A stretch of DNA of 64,000 nucleotides from Deltaproteobacteria bacterium (lineage in GTDB: Bacteria; Desulfobacterota; Binatia; HRBIN30; JACQVA1). How positions within the stretch are numbered: position 1 is the stretch's first letter; every line of letters begins with the position of its first letter. The stretch spans positions 1 through 64,000 of the forward strand of contig JACOST010000032.1 in NCBI GenBank assembly GCA_016178705.1, read 5' to 3'. Shown here in pieces: positions 51,974 through 59,620 of this stretch. Under the pieces are notes generated by a model. It was given only the letters and a program-made list of their open reading frames with translations, was not told the origin of the DNA and did no database searches. The translations under genes were made by a program, and so were the position numbers.

Positions 51974-52345
51974 CTAGTCAGTCGCCCGGCCCTCATTTAT
52001 CTCGACCAGCGGCTCACCGGCACGGAGCAACTCGATGGTTCGCTTCCACCGCGAAAGAAGGAGTTGCTTGAGCTGTCGATTGCTGAGATTGCCGCACGTC
52101 ACCCACACGAGTTGCGGCGGAGCGCCGCGTCGTTCCTGAAGCTGAACGAAGTCCTCGTCCTTGGTCAAAACAACGGCACCTGCGAACCGTGCTTTCTCGT
52201 AGATCTCCGGGTTCTCCGCAGTGAGAAGGTCAATCTCGGAAACGTGGACGGCTCGAATGCTCTGCGGCTCCTCGATCCACCGGCACAGTACTGGTGGCAT
52301 CTGAGCGTTAACCCAGATCAGTAGCGCGGTGGGCGGTTCGGGCAT
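51974..52345 (-). CDS. DUF5615 PIN-like toxin-type protein
   Basis: A 123-residue protein of the DUF5615 (Mut7-C/PIN-like) family. LLIWVNAQMPPVLCRWIEEP is the N-terminal block, GAVVLTKDEDFVQL the central acidic block, and QLVWVTCGNLSNRQLKQLLL the C-terminal one. In relatives the first block is WVDAQL; here the conserved Asp is Asn, which may abolish metal binding. The ATG at 52345 touches the stop of the upstream DUF433 gene. Together they look like a type II toxin-antitoxin pair. Confidence 0.8.
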   Translation of the reverse strand: MPEPPTALLIWVNAQMPPVLCRWIEEPQSIRAVHVSEIDLLTAENPEIYEKARFAGAVVLTKDEDFVQLQERRGAPPQLVWVTCGNLSNRQLKQLLLSRWKRTIELLRAGEPLVEINEGRATD

Positions 52346-52570
52346 CTAGGCGGCAAGAGTTGGGTGGTCCAAGCGTCGAACAGCATAGGTCAGGCACGCG
52401 GCGATATCTTCGGATTCAAGGTAGGGATAGTCGGCGAGGATTTCCTCCCGACTCTGGCCAGCCGCCAAGAGGCCGAGCACGTCGATGACGCGGAGTCGCA
52501 TACCGCGGATGCACGGCCGGCCGCCGCACTGGTTGGGATTGATCGTGACTCGATCGAGCAGGTCTGCCAT
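52346..52570 (-). CDS. DUF433 family antitoxin-like protein
   Basis: A 74-residue protein: DRVTINPNQCGGRPCIRGMR, VLGLLAAGQSREEILADYPY and LESEDIAACLTYAVRRL are the DUF433 landmarks, with a winged or helix-turn-helix-like fold. DUF433 genes are regularly found just before DUF5615 genes as probable antitoxins. The pair has no space between the genes and lies between two copies of the aldo/keto reductase 5' region. Confidence 0.86.
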   Translation of the reverse strand: MADLLDRVTINPNQCGGRPCIRGMRLRVIDVLGLLAAGQSREEILADYPYLESEDIAACLTYAVRRLDHPTLAA

Positions 52571-52651
52571 TGAACTCTCCCCCAGTGAGCGACCGTACCA
52601 AACCCTCCGCCGCGGGTACAGCGATCTTCTTCCTCACCACCGCCGAAACCC

Positions 52652-52787
52652 AGTCGACGCCCGCGTCCCACGCGCGATCGAGAATCGCGAAGCTCGTGCG
52701 CTCGTCGGCCTGATTGCCGAACGTCATCGTCCCCATGCAGATCTCCGAAACTACCAGGCCAGTCCCGCCCAACCGCCGACGCTTCAT
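52652..52787 (-). pseudogene. 5' fragment of an aldo/keto reductase gene
   Basis: From the ATG at 52787 it encodes KRRRLGGTGLVVSEICMGTM and continues to DRAWDAGVD, matching the first 45 residues of the intact reductase at 51916, then turns into unrelated sequence. It keeps the Shine-Dalgarno and leader, so the former promoter may now drive the DUF433-DUF5615 pair downstream. Confidence 0.85.
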
Positions 52788-52831
52788 GTTCGCTCTCCTC
52801 CCCAATGTCGTGCGGGCGGATCATAGCAGGA
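52652..52831. repeat. 180-base direct duplication, copy 2
   Basis: Second copy of the segment at 51781-51960, with ten substitutions and no gaps. Similarity begins at AGTCGACGCC and ends at CATAGCAGGA in both copies. Confidence 0.92.
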
Positions 52832-52902
52832 GCCGTACGGCGGGAAAGGGGGCGATACGGTCGTGGTGTTCTTGATCCGATACCTCAGGGCAACGCGAGC
52901 GC

Positions 52903-53322
52903 TCAGCCGTGCGGGCCGCTTCCCACCGTGCGCGTTTTTCCGTTCGGCGCAGCGGCCCGCGTCGACTGAGGCGGCTTGTCGGATGGAGACTGAAGCAGCG
53001 GCAGCTGGCAATTGAGACAACGACGAGTGAAGCCGTTGCTCCACCAAATTAGGCGCCTAATCCGACGCTGATGGAACAACTTGCCGCAACGCGGACAGCG
53101 AGCCCACCCGGCCCGAACGGCGGCGATTCCAAACAGCGCCATCCAGGGCAGGGTTGCAACCACCATCGTGCGCTGCTGTGCTCGCTCCGCTTGAAACAGC
53201 CTGACGGTAATCGCGATGAGGACCATCGCGGGAAGGTAGCCCAACCCTAGTGCCCACACCCGCGCACGACGCCGGCGAATCTCTGCCAAGCCCTGTTCGA
53301 ACGAACGGTCCGGCGTCATCAT
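52903..53322 (-). CDS. Hypothetical membrane protein with zinc-ribbon-like cysteines
   Basis: A 139-residue protein. Residues about 20-45 (VWALGLGYLPAMVLIAITVR) and 52-70 (MVVATLPWMALFGIAAVRAG) are probable membrane spans. They are followed by CPRCGKLFHQRR and, 18 residues later, CLNC, a four-cysteine set suited to a zinc ribbon. The C-terminus is disordered. No family is recognised. Start could be either of two adjacent ATGs. Confidence 0.6.
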   Translation of the reverse strand: MMTPDRSFEQGLAEIRRRRARVWALGLGYLPAMVLIAITVRLFQAERAQQRTMVVATLPWMALFGIAAVRAGWARCPRCGKLFHQRRIRRLIWWSNGFTRRCLNCQLPLLQSPSDKPPQSTRAAAPNGKTRTVGSGPHG

Positions 53323-53387
53323 ATTTCGCCTGACTCCAACTCCTACTGCGACGATGCGCGAAGTCGTTGATCAACCGGAGGCGTGCC

Positions 53388-53684
53388 TCATACCCGATCC
53401 TTCCAGTACCCGGGGCGACGACTTTGATGGGCCACAGCGACAACCTGAACTCGTTCCTCTCGGCGCCGGAAGATGAGGTTGAACGGAAAGCGCGGAAACA
53501 CTATGCGCCGCGTTCCGTGCAGATGGAGGGGCCAGCGCTCGGGGGCTGCGAGCGCGCGCTCGACGACAACGGTGACTTCCTGAACAAATGCTCGCGCCGC
53601 GACACGGCTGCGCTCCGCATACCAGTCCTCGGCGTCGAGAAGCTCCTGTTCCGCAGCCGGATGGAACTCGACTTCAGGATTCAC
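53388..53684 (-). CDS. ParE/RelE-type toxin
   Basis: A 98-residue type II toxin of the ParE family: VEFHPAAEQELLDAEDWYAE is the N-terminal helical hairpin, then RWPLHLHGTRRIVFPRFPFN and LIFRRREERVQVVAVAHQSR the strand region, ending with RPGYW. ParE members poison gyrase; RelE members cut mRNA; this sequence is closer to ParE. It overlaps the antitoxin gene by 11 bases. This is the only toxin in the window with no visible defect. Confidence 0.85.
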   Translation of the reverse strand: MNPEVEFHPAAEQELLDAEDWYAERSRVAARAFVQEVTVVVERALAAPERWPLHLHGTRRIVFPRFPFNLIFRRREERVQVVAVAHQSRRPGYWKDRV

Positions 53685-53910
53685 GGAGGCGACCGAGCAA
53701 CTTTGCCTTGACTGTTTCCCAAGGCACGGGTTTCACCGTGCCAGAGTCAAGCTCAGTCACCCGTCGTTCGACTTCCTGTGCCCAAGCCTGATCGACCGCC
53801 GGGTCTGGCTCGGTCTCCAGGCTTTCGAGCAAGAGGCCCGCGAGTTCAGCCCGATCCTTCTCCGGCAACTGACAAGCCCGCTTGAACAGTTCCACAACGT
53901 CGGTCTCCAT
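53674..53910 (-). CDS. Addiction-module antitoxin (short unstable type)
   Basis: A 78-residue acidic protein: DVVELFKRACQLPEKDRAEL, AGLLLESLETEPDPAVDQAW and EVERRVTELDSGTVKPVPWE match the putative addiction-module component family (PF09720). The ATG at 53910 gives the full family length. It lies directly upstream of, and overlaps, the ParE-type gene, so it should neutralise that toxin. Confidence 0.84.
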   Translation of the reverse strand: METDVVELFKRACQLPEKDRAELAGLLLESLETEPDPAVDQAWAQEVERRVTELDSGTVKPVPWETVKAKLLGRLRES

Positions 53911-53991
53911 GAACCGCAAGCTACCACATGCGAGGGGAGAACCGAAGTAGCCGCTTGCTCTCGTGACCACCTCGACATAGGAGACACCGCG

Positions 53992-54417
53992 ATGGAGCAC
54001 GGCACACTGATCGAGGTCGCGCGCTATCGCGTCATCTTCGCCGACTGCGATCCGATGCGGATCATGTACTACGGCAACTACTTTCGGTTGTTCGAGATCG
54101 GCCGCGCCGAGTTGTTCCGCACGCTCGGCCATCCGTTTCCCGAGTACATCGCGCGCGGGCTCTACCTCGGTGTGATCGAGACCGCGTGCCGCTATCACAA
54201 GCCGGCGCGCTACGATGACGACGTGATCATTCGCGCCGGCATCAGCGACGTCATGCGGGCGCGGCTCACCATCTCGTACGAAGTGACCGCGCTCGACGGG
54301 GCGCTACTCGCCAGCGGCCACACCACACACGCCGTGCTCAACGACGCTGGCCGCCCACAGCGCATCCCGCCGGAGTTTCGCGACGCGGCGTTGGGAATGC
54401 AGAAGAGATCCTCGTAG
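53992..54417 (+). CDS. Acyl-CoA thioesterase (YbgC/4HBT type)
   Basis: A 141-residue hot-dog-fold thioesterase. YRVIFADCDPMRIMYYGNYF contains the catalytic Asp region of the 4-hydroxybenzoyl-CoA thioesterase family; RLFEIGRAELFRTLGHPF is the central helix and TACRYHKPARYDDDVIIRAG follows. It hydrolyses short or medium acyl-CoA in relatives. GAGACACCGCG precedes the ATG without a strong ribosome site. Confidence 0.87.
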   Translation: MEHGTLIEVARYRVIFADCDPMRIMYYGNYFRLFEIGRAELFRTLGHPFPEYIARGLYLGVIETACRYHKPARYDDDVIIRAGISDVMRARLTISYEVTALDGALLASGHTTHAVLNDAGRPQRIPPEFRDAALGMQKRSS

Positions 54418-54465
54418 CCGCCGCACGTGAGCACTTCGAGACTCCCTCGATCCGAAACGGGAGAG

Positions 54466-54568
54466 GCAACCGCTGATGGACGCCGATGAACGCCGATAAG
54501 ATTCACCGATTTCTCCTGCTTTGCAGAGAGTCGTGATCGGCGAACATCGGCGGCCATCGGCGGTTGCA
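54466..54568. repeat. Decad-array inverted repeat R5
   Basis: The left arm (54466-54500) has GCTGATGGAC, GCCGATGAAC, GCCGATAAGA; the right arm (54534-54568) has GATCGGCGAA, CATCGGCGGC, CATCGGCGGT. Units are ten bases; the arms pair over about 33 bases (GCAACCGC at the outer end of one, GCGGTTGC at that of the other). It lies between convergent genes. Confidence 0.86.
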
Positions 54569-54587
54569 CTATGTCTTCGCCTTGAGG

Positions 54588-55460
54588 CTAGTTGCTCCCT
54601 CTCAACCGACTGAACACCTCCTCCATGGTTCCGAGCGTCGGATTGCGCTCGGCGACGATGCCCTCCATGCGCGAGGTGATGTACTGCTTCCACTCGGGGT
54701 GCGGGAAGATGTAGAGGCGCTCGTTGCGGATGGCGTCGAAGACGACATCGGCCACCAAACTCGGCGGCGATCCCGCCGCGAGGAGCTGACGCGCCATCTG
54801 CTCCATCTCTTCGGCTCCCGGCATCTTCGGCGCCGTCTCGGCCAATGCCGCCGGGCGGTTGCGCGCGGCGTCGAAGATGTTGGTGTTCACGAAGCCGGGG
54901 CACAGCACCGAGACGTGCACCGGCGCCCCGAGCATCGTCAGCTCGTAGTGCAGCGTTTCCGACAGCGCCACGACCCCGAACTTCGACACGTTGTACGGCG
55001 CCGCGCCCGGGCCGCAGATCATTCCGGCCATCGAGGCGGTGTTGACGATGTGGCCCTCGACGCCTTGCGACAACAGAATCGGCGTGAACACGCGCACACC
55101 ATGGATGACGCCCCACAGATTGACGCCGAGCACCCACTCCCAATCGGCGACAGTCTGCATCCAACTCGGCGACGACGTCACCACACCCGCGTTGTTGCAG
55201 ACCACGTGAATCGCACCGAACTTATCGAGCGCCGCTTGCGCCAGCCGCCCGACCTCGGCCGCCTTCGACACGTCGGTGCGCACCGCCAGTGCTTGCGTGC
55301 CCGTCGCCTCGATCTCGCGCGCTGCCTGTTCGAGCGCCGCCGGCTCCACGTCCGCAAGCACGACCTTCATTCCTTCGCGCGCGAACCGCTGCGCCAAGGC
55401 GCGCCCAATGCCACTCGCCGCGCCGGTGACAACCGCGACCTTATCCCGGAATTCCTTCAT
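54588..55460 (-). CDS. Short-chain dehydrogenase/reductase
   Basis: A 290-residue SDR. VAVVTGAASGIGRALAQRFA is the cofactor loop, VVLADVE gives the Asp that favours NAD, NNAGVV follows, and PYNVSKFGVVAL holds the Tyr-x3-Lys with a Ser in NTASMAG. The C-terminal extension (LYIFPHPEWKQYITSRMEGI) is typical of SDRs acting on lipophilic substrates. TTGGAGGATGAC precedes the ATG at 55460. Convergent with the thioesterase across repeat R5. Confidence 0.9.
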   Translation of the reverse strand: MKEFRDKVAVVTGAASGIGRALAQRFAREGMKVVLADVEPAALEQAAREIEATGTQALAVRTDVSKAAEVGRLAQAALDKFGAIHVVCNNAGVVTSSPSWMQTVADWEWVLGVNLWGVIHGVRVFTPILLSQGVEGHIVNTASMAGMICGPGAAPYNVSKFGVVALSETLHYELTMLGAPVHVSVLCPGFVNTNIFDAARNRPAALAETAPKMPGAEEMEQMARQLLAAGSPPSLVADVVFDAIRNERLYIFPHPEWKQYITSRMEGIVAERNPTLGTMEEVFSRLRGSN

Positions 55461-55823
55461 GTCATCCTCCAACCTCTCTGATGCGCAGACCGGCGGAAGA
55501 ACCGCAAGCGATCGAGGGGTGTCCAATCAGGGCTTGGCTAGCAGCGTCGTCAGCCCGAATAGGAATTCACCACGAAGTCACGAAGACCACGAAGGTCGGG
55601 CAGAGCGAAGTGCTCTCGGGCGGCTTGCCCTTGCCTCATTGGCGATGGACTTGACCTTGGGAGTCATAGGACGTTTCTTCGGCGGCTCTCTTCGTGCCCT
55701 TCGTGCTCTTCGTGGTGAACATTCTGTCCGATCACAAGGCGAAGGCCAAAGGTCTCACGCTGCACGAGGCGCTGCGCCAAGCGCTACGCGAATGGGTCAG
55801 CACGCGCTAAACGCGTGGTTGAA
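55461..55823. other. Intergenic region with repeat R6 and a short coding remnant
   Basis: About 360 bases between the SDR gene and the molybdopterin reductase gene. It contains inverted repeat R6 and, just after its right arm, a plus-strand open stretch ending at 55810 that encodes AKAKGLTLHEALRQALREWV followed by STR and a stop. This looks like the tail of a lost antitoxin-like gene, too short to be called a gene. Confidence 0.5.
55567..55719. repeat. Octad/nonad-array inverted repeat R6
   Basis: The left arm (55567-55598) has CACGAAGT, CACGAAGAC, CACGAAGGT; the right arm (55688-55719) has TTCGTGCCC, TTCGTGCTC, TTCGTGGTG. The arms are reverse complements (TTCACCACGAAG at both outer ends) separated by about 90 bases. 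Confidence 0.85.
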
Positions 55824-58136
55824 TCAGGACTCGATCGGCGGAGGCTCGAAGGCGCGCACCGGTGGCACGACGCCAGTGAAGCGCTCCAACTCGACAAGCG
55901 CGTGTTGCCCGGAGCAACCTTGCGAGAGCCGGGACGTGCCGATGTCGCGCGTCAAGACGTTGGGGTTGCCGTGGACACACATCGCGATCTCGGCGCTCGC
56001 GTCGTCGGGATCGAACCATGCTCCCGTCGAGAGCCGCACCACGCCGGCTCGCACGTCGGCTGACACAACCGCTCCGGCGAGGCAGCTCCCGCGCTCGTTG
56101 AACAGCCGCACCACGTCACCATCGACGACGTTACGCGCGGCGGCGTCGCTCGGGTGAATGCGCACCGGCTCACGCCCCTGCACCTTGGCTGACTGACTGT
56201 AGGGCCCGATGTCGAGCTGGCCGTGCAAGCGCGTCGCCGGGTTGTTGGCGACCAGCGCCAGCGGGAAGCGCGCCGCCCGCGGCGAGCCGAGCCATTCGTC
56301 ACTCTCCAACCACGTCGGGTGTCCAGGGCAGTCGTCGTAGCCAAAGCCGGCGATCCGTTCGGAGAACACTTCGATCTTGCCGCTCGGCGTGCGCAGGCGG
56401 TTGGCTTCGGGATCGGCGCGAAACGCGTCGAAGAGCACGCGGTCGGCTTCCAGATCGGGAATCTCGATCGACCCTGCGGACCAGAACTCGTTAAACGACG
56501 GCGCCTCGATGCCGGCGGCAATGAGTATGCTGCGAAGGTGGGAGTAGAGATGATCGAGCCACGCGCGCTCGTCCCTGCCCTCGGTGAACGCGTCGGCGAC
56601 GCCGAGCCGCTCGGCGATGCCGGCGAGGATGTCGTGATCGCTCAACGCCCCACCCACCGGCGCGACCACGCGCTGCATCGCGATGATGCGCGCGTCGGCG
56701 CGACCGGAGCCAATGTCGTTGCGTTCGAACGTCGTCGTCGCCGGAAAGATCAGATCGGCGTGCCGAGCCATCGCGGTCCAGTACGGCTCGTGAACGATGA
56801 TCGTGTCGGGTCGAGTGAGCGCGCGACGCAAGCGGTTGAGATCTTGGTGATGATGAAACGGATTGCCGCCGGCCCAGTGCACCAGCCGAATGTCGGGATA
56901 GCTGTAGCGCGCGCCGTTGTAGTCGAACGATTCGCCGGGTTGGAGCAAGAGATCGGCGATGCGCGCGACCGGGATGAACGACTTCACTTGGTTGGGGCCC
57001 ACCGGCAGCAACGGCACGTTGACCGCCGCGCTCGAACTGCCGAGATCACCCATCGATCCGTAGCCGTGCCCGAAGCCACCGCCCGGCAGGCCAATTTGGC
57101 CGAGCAGCGCGGCCAGCGCGATCGCGGCCCACACCGGCTGCTCGCCGTGCTCAGCGCGCTGCAGCGAGTACGAAACCGTGATCAGCGTGCGTGACGCCGC
57201 CATCCGTCGCGCCAGCGCTCGCAACTCGTCGGACGCGATGCCCGAGCGCGACTCGGCCCATTCCGGGCTCTTCGCCACGCCGTCGCTCCTACCCAGGACG
57301 TACTCAATGAAGCGATCGCTGCCGTGGCAGCAGCGATCGAGGAACGCCTGATCGTAGAGGCCCTCACTGATCAGAACATGCGCGAGTGCCAGCATCACGG
57401 CGACGTCACTCAGCGGAATCAGCGGGTACCAGTGCGCGTCGGCCTCAGCGACGACGTCGTCGCGCAACGGACTGAAGAGTGCGATCTGCATTCCCCGCCG
57501 GCGCGCGTCGGCGAGATGGCCACGGATGCCGTGGCGAGCCATGCCGCCCGGCGCGACGAACGTGTTCTTCATCGGGATGCCGCCGAACGCGACGAGTAGC
57601 TCGGTGTGTTGCGCCACCACGGTCCACGACGTGGCCTTGCGGAACACCGACCCCGCGTTGCCCACCACGTGCGGCAGCAGCACGAGCGAGGCGCCGATGC
57701 TGTAGCTGTTGTGCGACGAGGTGAAGCCGCCGAGGCAATTGAGAAAGCGATGGAGCTGGCGCTGGCTCTGATGAAAAATCCCGGCACTCCCCCAGCCGTA
57801 CGAGCCACCGAAGATCGCTTCGTTGCCGTGCGCGGCGATGACACGTTGGAACTCCGCCGCGGCACGGTCCCACGCTTCGTTCCACGAGAGCGTGACGAAC
57901 GAATCGTTGCCTCGCTCACGCGAAGGACCGGGCCCGTGATCGAGCCAACCGCGACGCGCCACCGGCTGCTGAATGCGCACAGAGTGGCGAACGCTGCCGG
58001 GGAGATTGCGCAGCAACGGCGACGGATCGGGGTCGTGCAGCGGATGAACCGCGGCGATGTCGCCGTCGCGGACAGTGACGGTGAATCCCCCCCAATGCGA
58101 ACTGTGAGTCAGCGCCGGTGCAGCGATCGTAGACAT
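55824..58136 (-). CDS. Molybdopterin-dependent S/N-oxide reductase (BisC/TorZ-like)
   Basis: A 770-residue bis-MGD enzyme of the DMSO-reductase family. The N-terminus HSSHWGGFTVTVRDGDIAAV, then VARRGWLDHGPGPSRERGND and IFGGSYGWGSAGIFHQSQRQ match biotin-sulfoxide/TMAO reductases. NSYSIGASLVLLPHVVG holds the Ser expected to bind molybdenum. No N-terminal Fe-S Cys motif and no Tat signal are present, as in cytoplasmic BisC. The C-terminal domain (VRIHPSDAAARNVVDGDVVR) binds the second pterin. The ATG at 58136 is preferred to GTG 58184. Could use tungsten or molybdenum brought in by the tup genes. Confidence 0.88.
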   Translation of the reverse strand: MSTIAAPALTHSSHWGGFTVTVRDGDIAAVHPLHDPDPSPLLRNLPGSVRHSVRIQQPVARRGWLDHGPGPSRERGNDSFVTLSWNEAWDRAAAEFQRVIAAHGNEAIFGGSYGWGSAGIFHQSQRQLHRFLNCLGGFTSSHNSYSIGASLVLLPHVVGNAGSVFRKATSWTVVAQHTELLVAFGGIPMKNTFVAPGGMARHGIRGHLADARRRGMQIALFSPLRDDVVAEADAHWYPLIPLSDVAVMLALAHVLISEGLYDQAFLDRCCHGSDRFIEYVLGRSDGVAKSPEWAESRSGIASDELRALARRMAASRTLITVSYSLQRAEHGEQPVWAAIALAALLGQIGLPGGGFGHGYGSMGDLGSSSAAVNVPLLPVGPNQVKSFIPVARIADLLLQPGESFDYNGARYSYPDIRLVHWAGGNPFHHHQDLNRLRRALTRPDTIIVHEPYWTAMARHADLIFPATTTFERNDIGSGRADARIIAMQRVVAPVGGALSDHDILAGIAERLGVADAFTEGRDERAWLDHLYSHLRSILIAAGIEAPSFNEFWSAGSIEIPDLEADRVLFDAFRADPEANRLRTPSGKIEVFSERIAGFGYDDCPGHPTWLESDEWLGSPRAARFPLALVANNPATRLHGQLDIGPYSQSAKVQGREPVRIHPSDAAARNVVDGDVVRLFNERGSCLAGAVVSADVRAGVVRLSTGAWFDPDDASAEIAMCVHGNPNVLTRDIGTSRLSQGCSGQHALVELERFTGVVPPVRAFEPPPIES

Positions 58137-58199
58137 CTTGCGTAGTTTCGTACCAGCGTGCGAAGCGGATGTCGACGGCAGCACCGCGCATGGCCGCAG

Positions 58200-58283
58200 T
58201 GCCCCTCGATACGCCCCCCCTCGATACGAAGCCTTCGGCTTCTACTCGGTGTGGCTACTCGGGGAAGCGGTGGTTGGTTTCAC
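58200..58283. repeat. Palindromic element R7, copy b (left part)
   Basis: GCCCCTCGATACG, CTCGATACGAAGCC, TTCGGCTTCTACTC and GGCTACTCGGGGAAGCGG occur in the same order as in the full copies at 7373 and 59473; the right-hand part is missing or diverged. It lies downstream of the Rieske gene, inverted relative to copy c upstream of it. Confidence 0.75.
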
Positions 58284-58316
58284 TCCACTCGAATCCATCT
58301 TCACGACAAACCAATT

Positions 58317-58350
58317 CCCTCTCCCTCTGGGAGAGGGTTAGGGTGAGGGC
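58317..58350. repeat. Small hairpin repeat (CCCTCTCCC type)
   Basis: CCCTCTCCC, a two-base loop region, GGGAGAGGG, then TTAGGGTGAGGG. This motif is a common dispersed hairpin in many bacterial genomes. It lies 14 bases after the Rieske stop codon and may end its transcript. Confidence 0.65.
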
Positions 58351-58363
58351 TCCGACCTGAAAG

Positions 58364-59440
58364 TCAGAACACCCGCAGCGTGATGCGGCGATCGATCGGT
58401 GCCGTGTCGGCGGGAAGCCCACGCTCGGCCTGACGCAGCATGCGCAAGATTTCCGGACCCATCAGGTCGAGTGCGGTGGAGCGGTACGACTCGCCGCCGA
58501 ACTCGCGGATGCGCCGCGTCTGCTGGCGCAGGATCTCGGCGTCCTGTGCGAGGATGGTATCGAGCTGCTTTTCGATGATCGGCCGCATCTCGTCGCGTTT
58601 GTCGACGGGAACTTTCCAACACGACACCAGCCAGAAGCGCGTCCGCAGATCGCTCACGGGCGTGTGCGGCAGCGTACTGACCAAATGGCGGCCGGCGCTG
58701 GTTCGGTACTCGACCTGCGCGACACCCGGCAGGAAAAATCGATCCCAGTGTTGTGAGACGATCGGCCGGCCCTCAGCGTCGGTCGTAGCGCCCGAGAGCG
58801 GTGGCTCGCCGATGTACTCGACTTCGATGCCGCCGGGAATCCGCCGCCGCACCGCCTCGATCTCGCGGCTGCCTTTGCCGCGGAAATCGCCGCGGTGCAC
58901 GAACGCGGTGTGCGGTACATCGAGCGCGTTCTCCAACGCCGCGTGCATCGTGCACTCGACGTCATACTCGCGCAGGACGACCAGATACTCGGGGTCGTCG
59001 ATGTGAGGAATGCGAATGGGCGTGCCTGTCGGCTCGCCGTCGGCACGTCCCCACACCCACACGAATCCATCCTGCTCGCGCGTCGCGAAGGCTGGCACGC
59101 AGCGACCGCTGGCGTCGCTGCCGTCGAGCAGTCCCGGCACCTCGCGGCACGCGCCACCTCTATCGAAGCGCCAGCCGTGATACCCACAAGCGAGATGTCC
59201 TGCCGCATCGATGGTACCGAGGGAAAGCGGTGCATTGCGATGCGCGCAGCGATCGAGCAGCGTCGCAGCGCGGCCGCTCGCGTCGCGGAAGAGCACCACC
59301 GGCAGATCGAAGATCGTCCGCGCCAGCGGAGCATCACGCAGTTCGTCACCACGGCAGAGTGCGTACCAGCCGTCGAGCACGCGCGCGACGGAGTAGTGAC
59401 CCTTGGTGAGCGGCGCGTTGGTCGTTCCGGTATCTGTCAT
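58364..59440 (-). CDS. Rieske non-haem iron oxygenase
   Basis: A 358-residue oxygenase component of the aromatic-ring-hydroxylating (VanA/KshA-like) class. The Rieske 2Fe-2S site is CAHRNAPLSLG and CGYHGWRFD; the mononuclear iron site is ENALDVPHTAFVH with two His, and an acidic residue later in the C-terminal domain completes it. The substrate could be an aromatic or steroid compound. No reductase gene is adjacent. Two inverted copies of R7 bracket the gene (58200-58283 and 59473-59602). Confidence 0.87.
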   Translation of the reverse strand: MTDTGTTNAPLTKGHYSVARVLDGWYALCRGDELRDAPLARTIFDLPVVLFRDASGRAATLLDRCAHRNAPLSLGTIDAAGHLACGYHGWRFDRGGACREVPGLLDGSDASGRCVPAFATREQDGFVWVWGRADGEPTGTPIRIPHIDDPEYLVVLREYDVECTMHAALENALDVPHTAFVHRGDFRGKGSREIEAVRRRIPGGIEVEYIGEPPLSGATTDAEGRPIVSQHWDRFFLPGVAQVEYRTSAGRHLVSTLPHTPVSDLRTRFWLVSCWKVPVDKRDEMRPIIEKQLDTILAQDAEILRQQTRRIREFGGESYRSTALDLMGPEILRMLRQAERGLPADTAPIDRRITLRVF

Positions 59441-59472
59441 CGCGTCATCGAGTTTTGCACAAGCCGGCGCTC

Positions 59473-59602
59473 CATACGATCGCTTCGCGATCTACTCGGG
59501 CAAACGGATATTGATCCCGTGAGAAACAACCGTTTCCCCGAGTAGCGGCACAGAGTAGAAGCCGAAGGCTTCGTATCGAAGGGCCGCGTATCGAGGGGCA
59601 CG
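59473..59602. repeat. Palindromic element R7, copy c (full length, reversed)
   Basis: Reverse complement of copy a at 7373: CGATCGCTTCGCGATCTACT, GGGCAAACGG, CCGTTTCCCCGAGTAG, GAGTAGAAGCC, GAAGGCTTCGTATCG, CGTATCGAGGGGCAC. The middle is variable. It lies between the Rieske gene start and the end of the ten-domain protein gene. Confidence 0.8.
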
Positions 59603-59620
59603 TCTTTGTGCACCGCCGCG

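Noticed and set aside
55824-58136. Selenocysteine in the molybdopterin enzyme
   Set aside because: The metal-ligand position is Ser (NSYSIGA) and the frame has no internal UGA.
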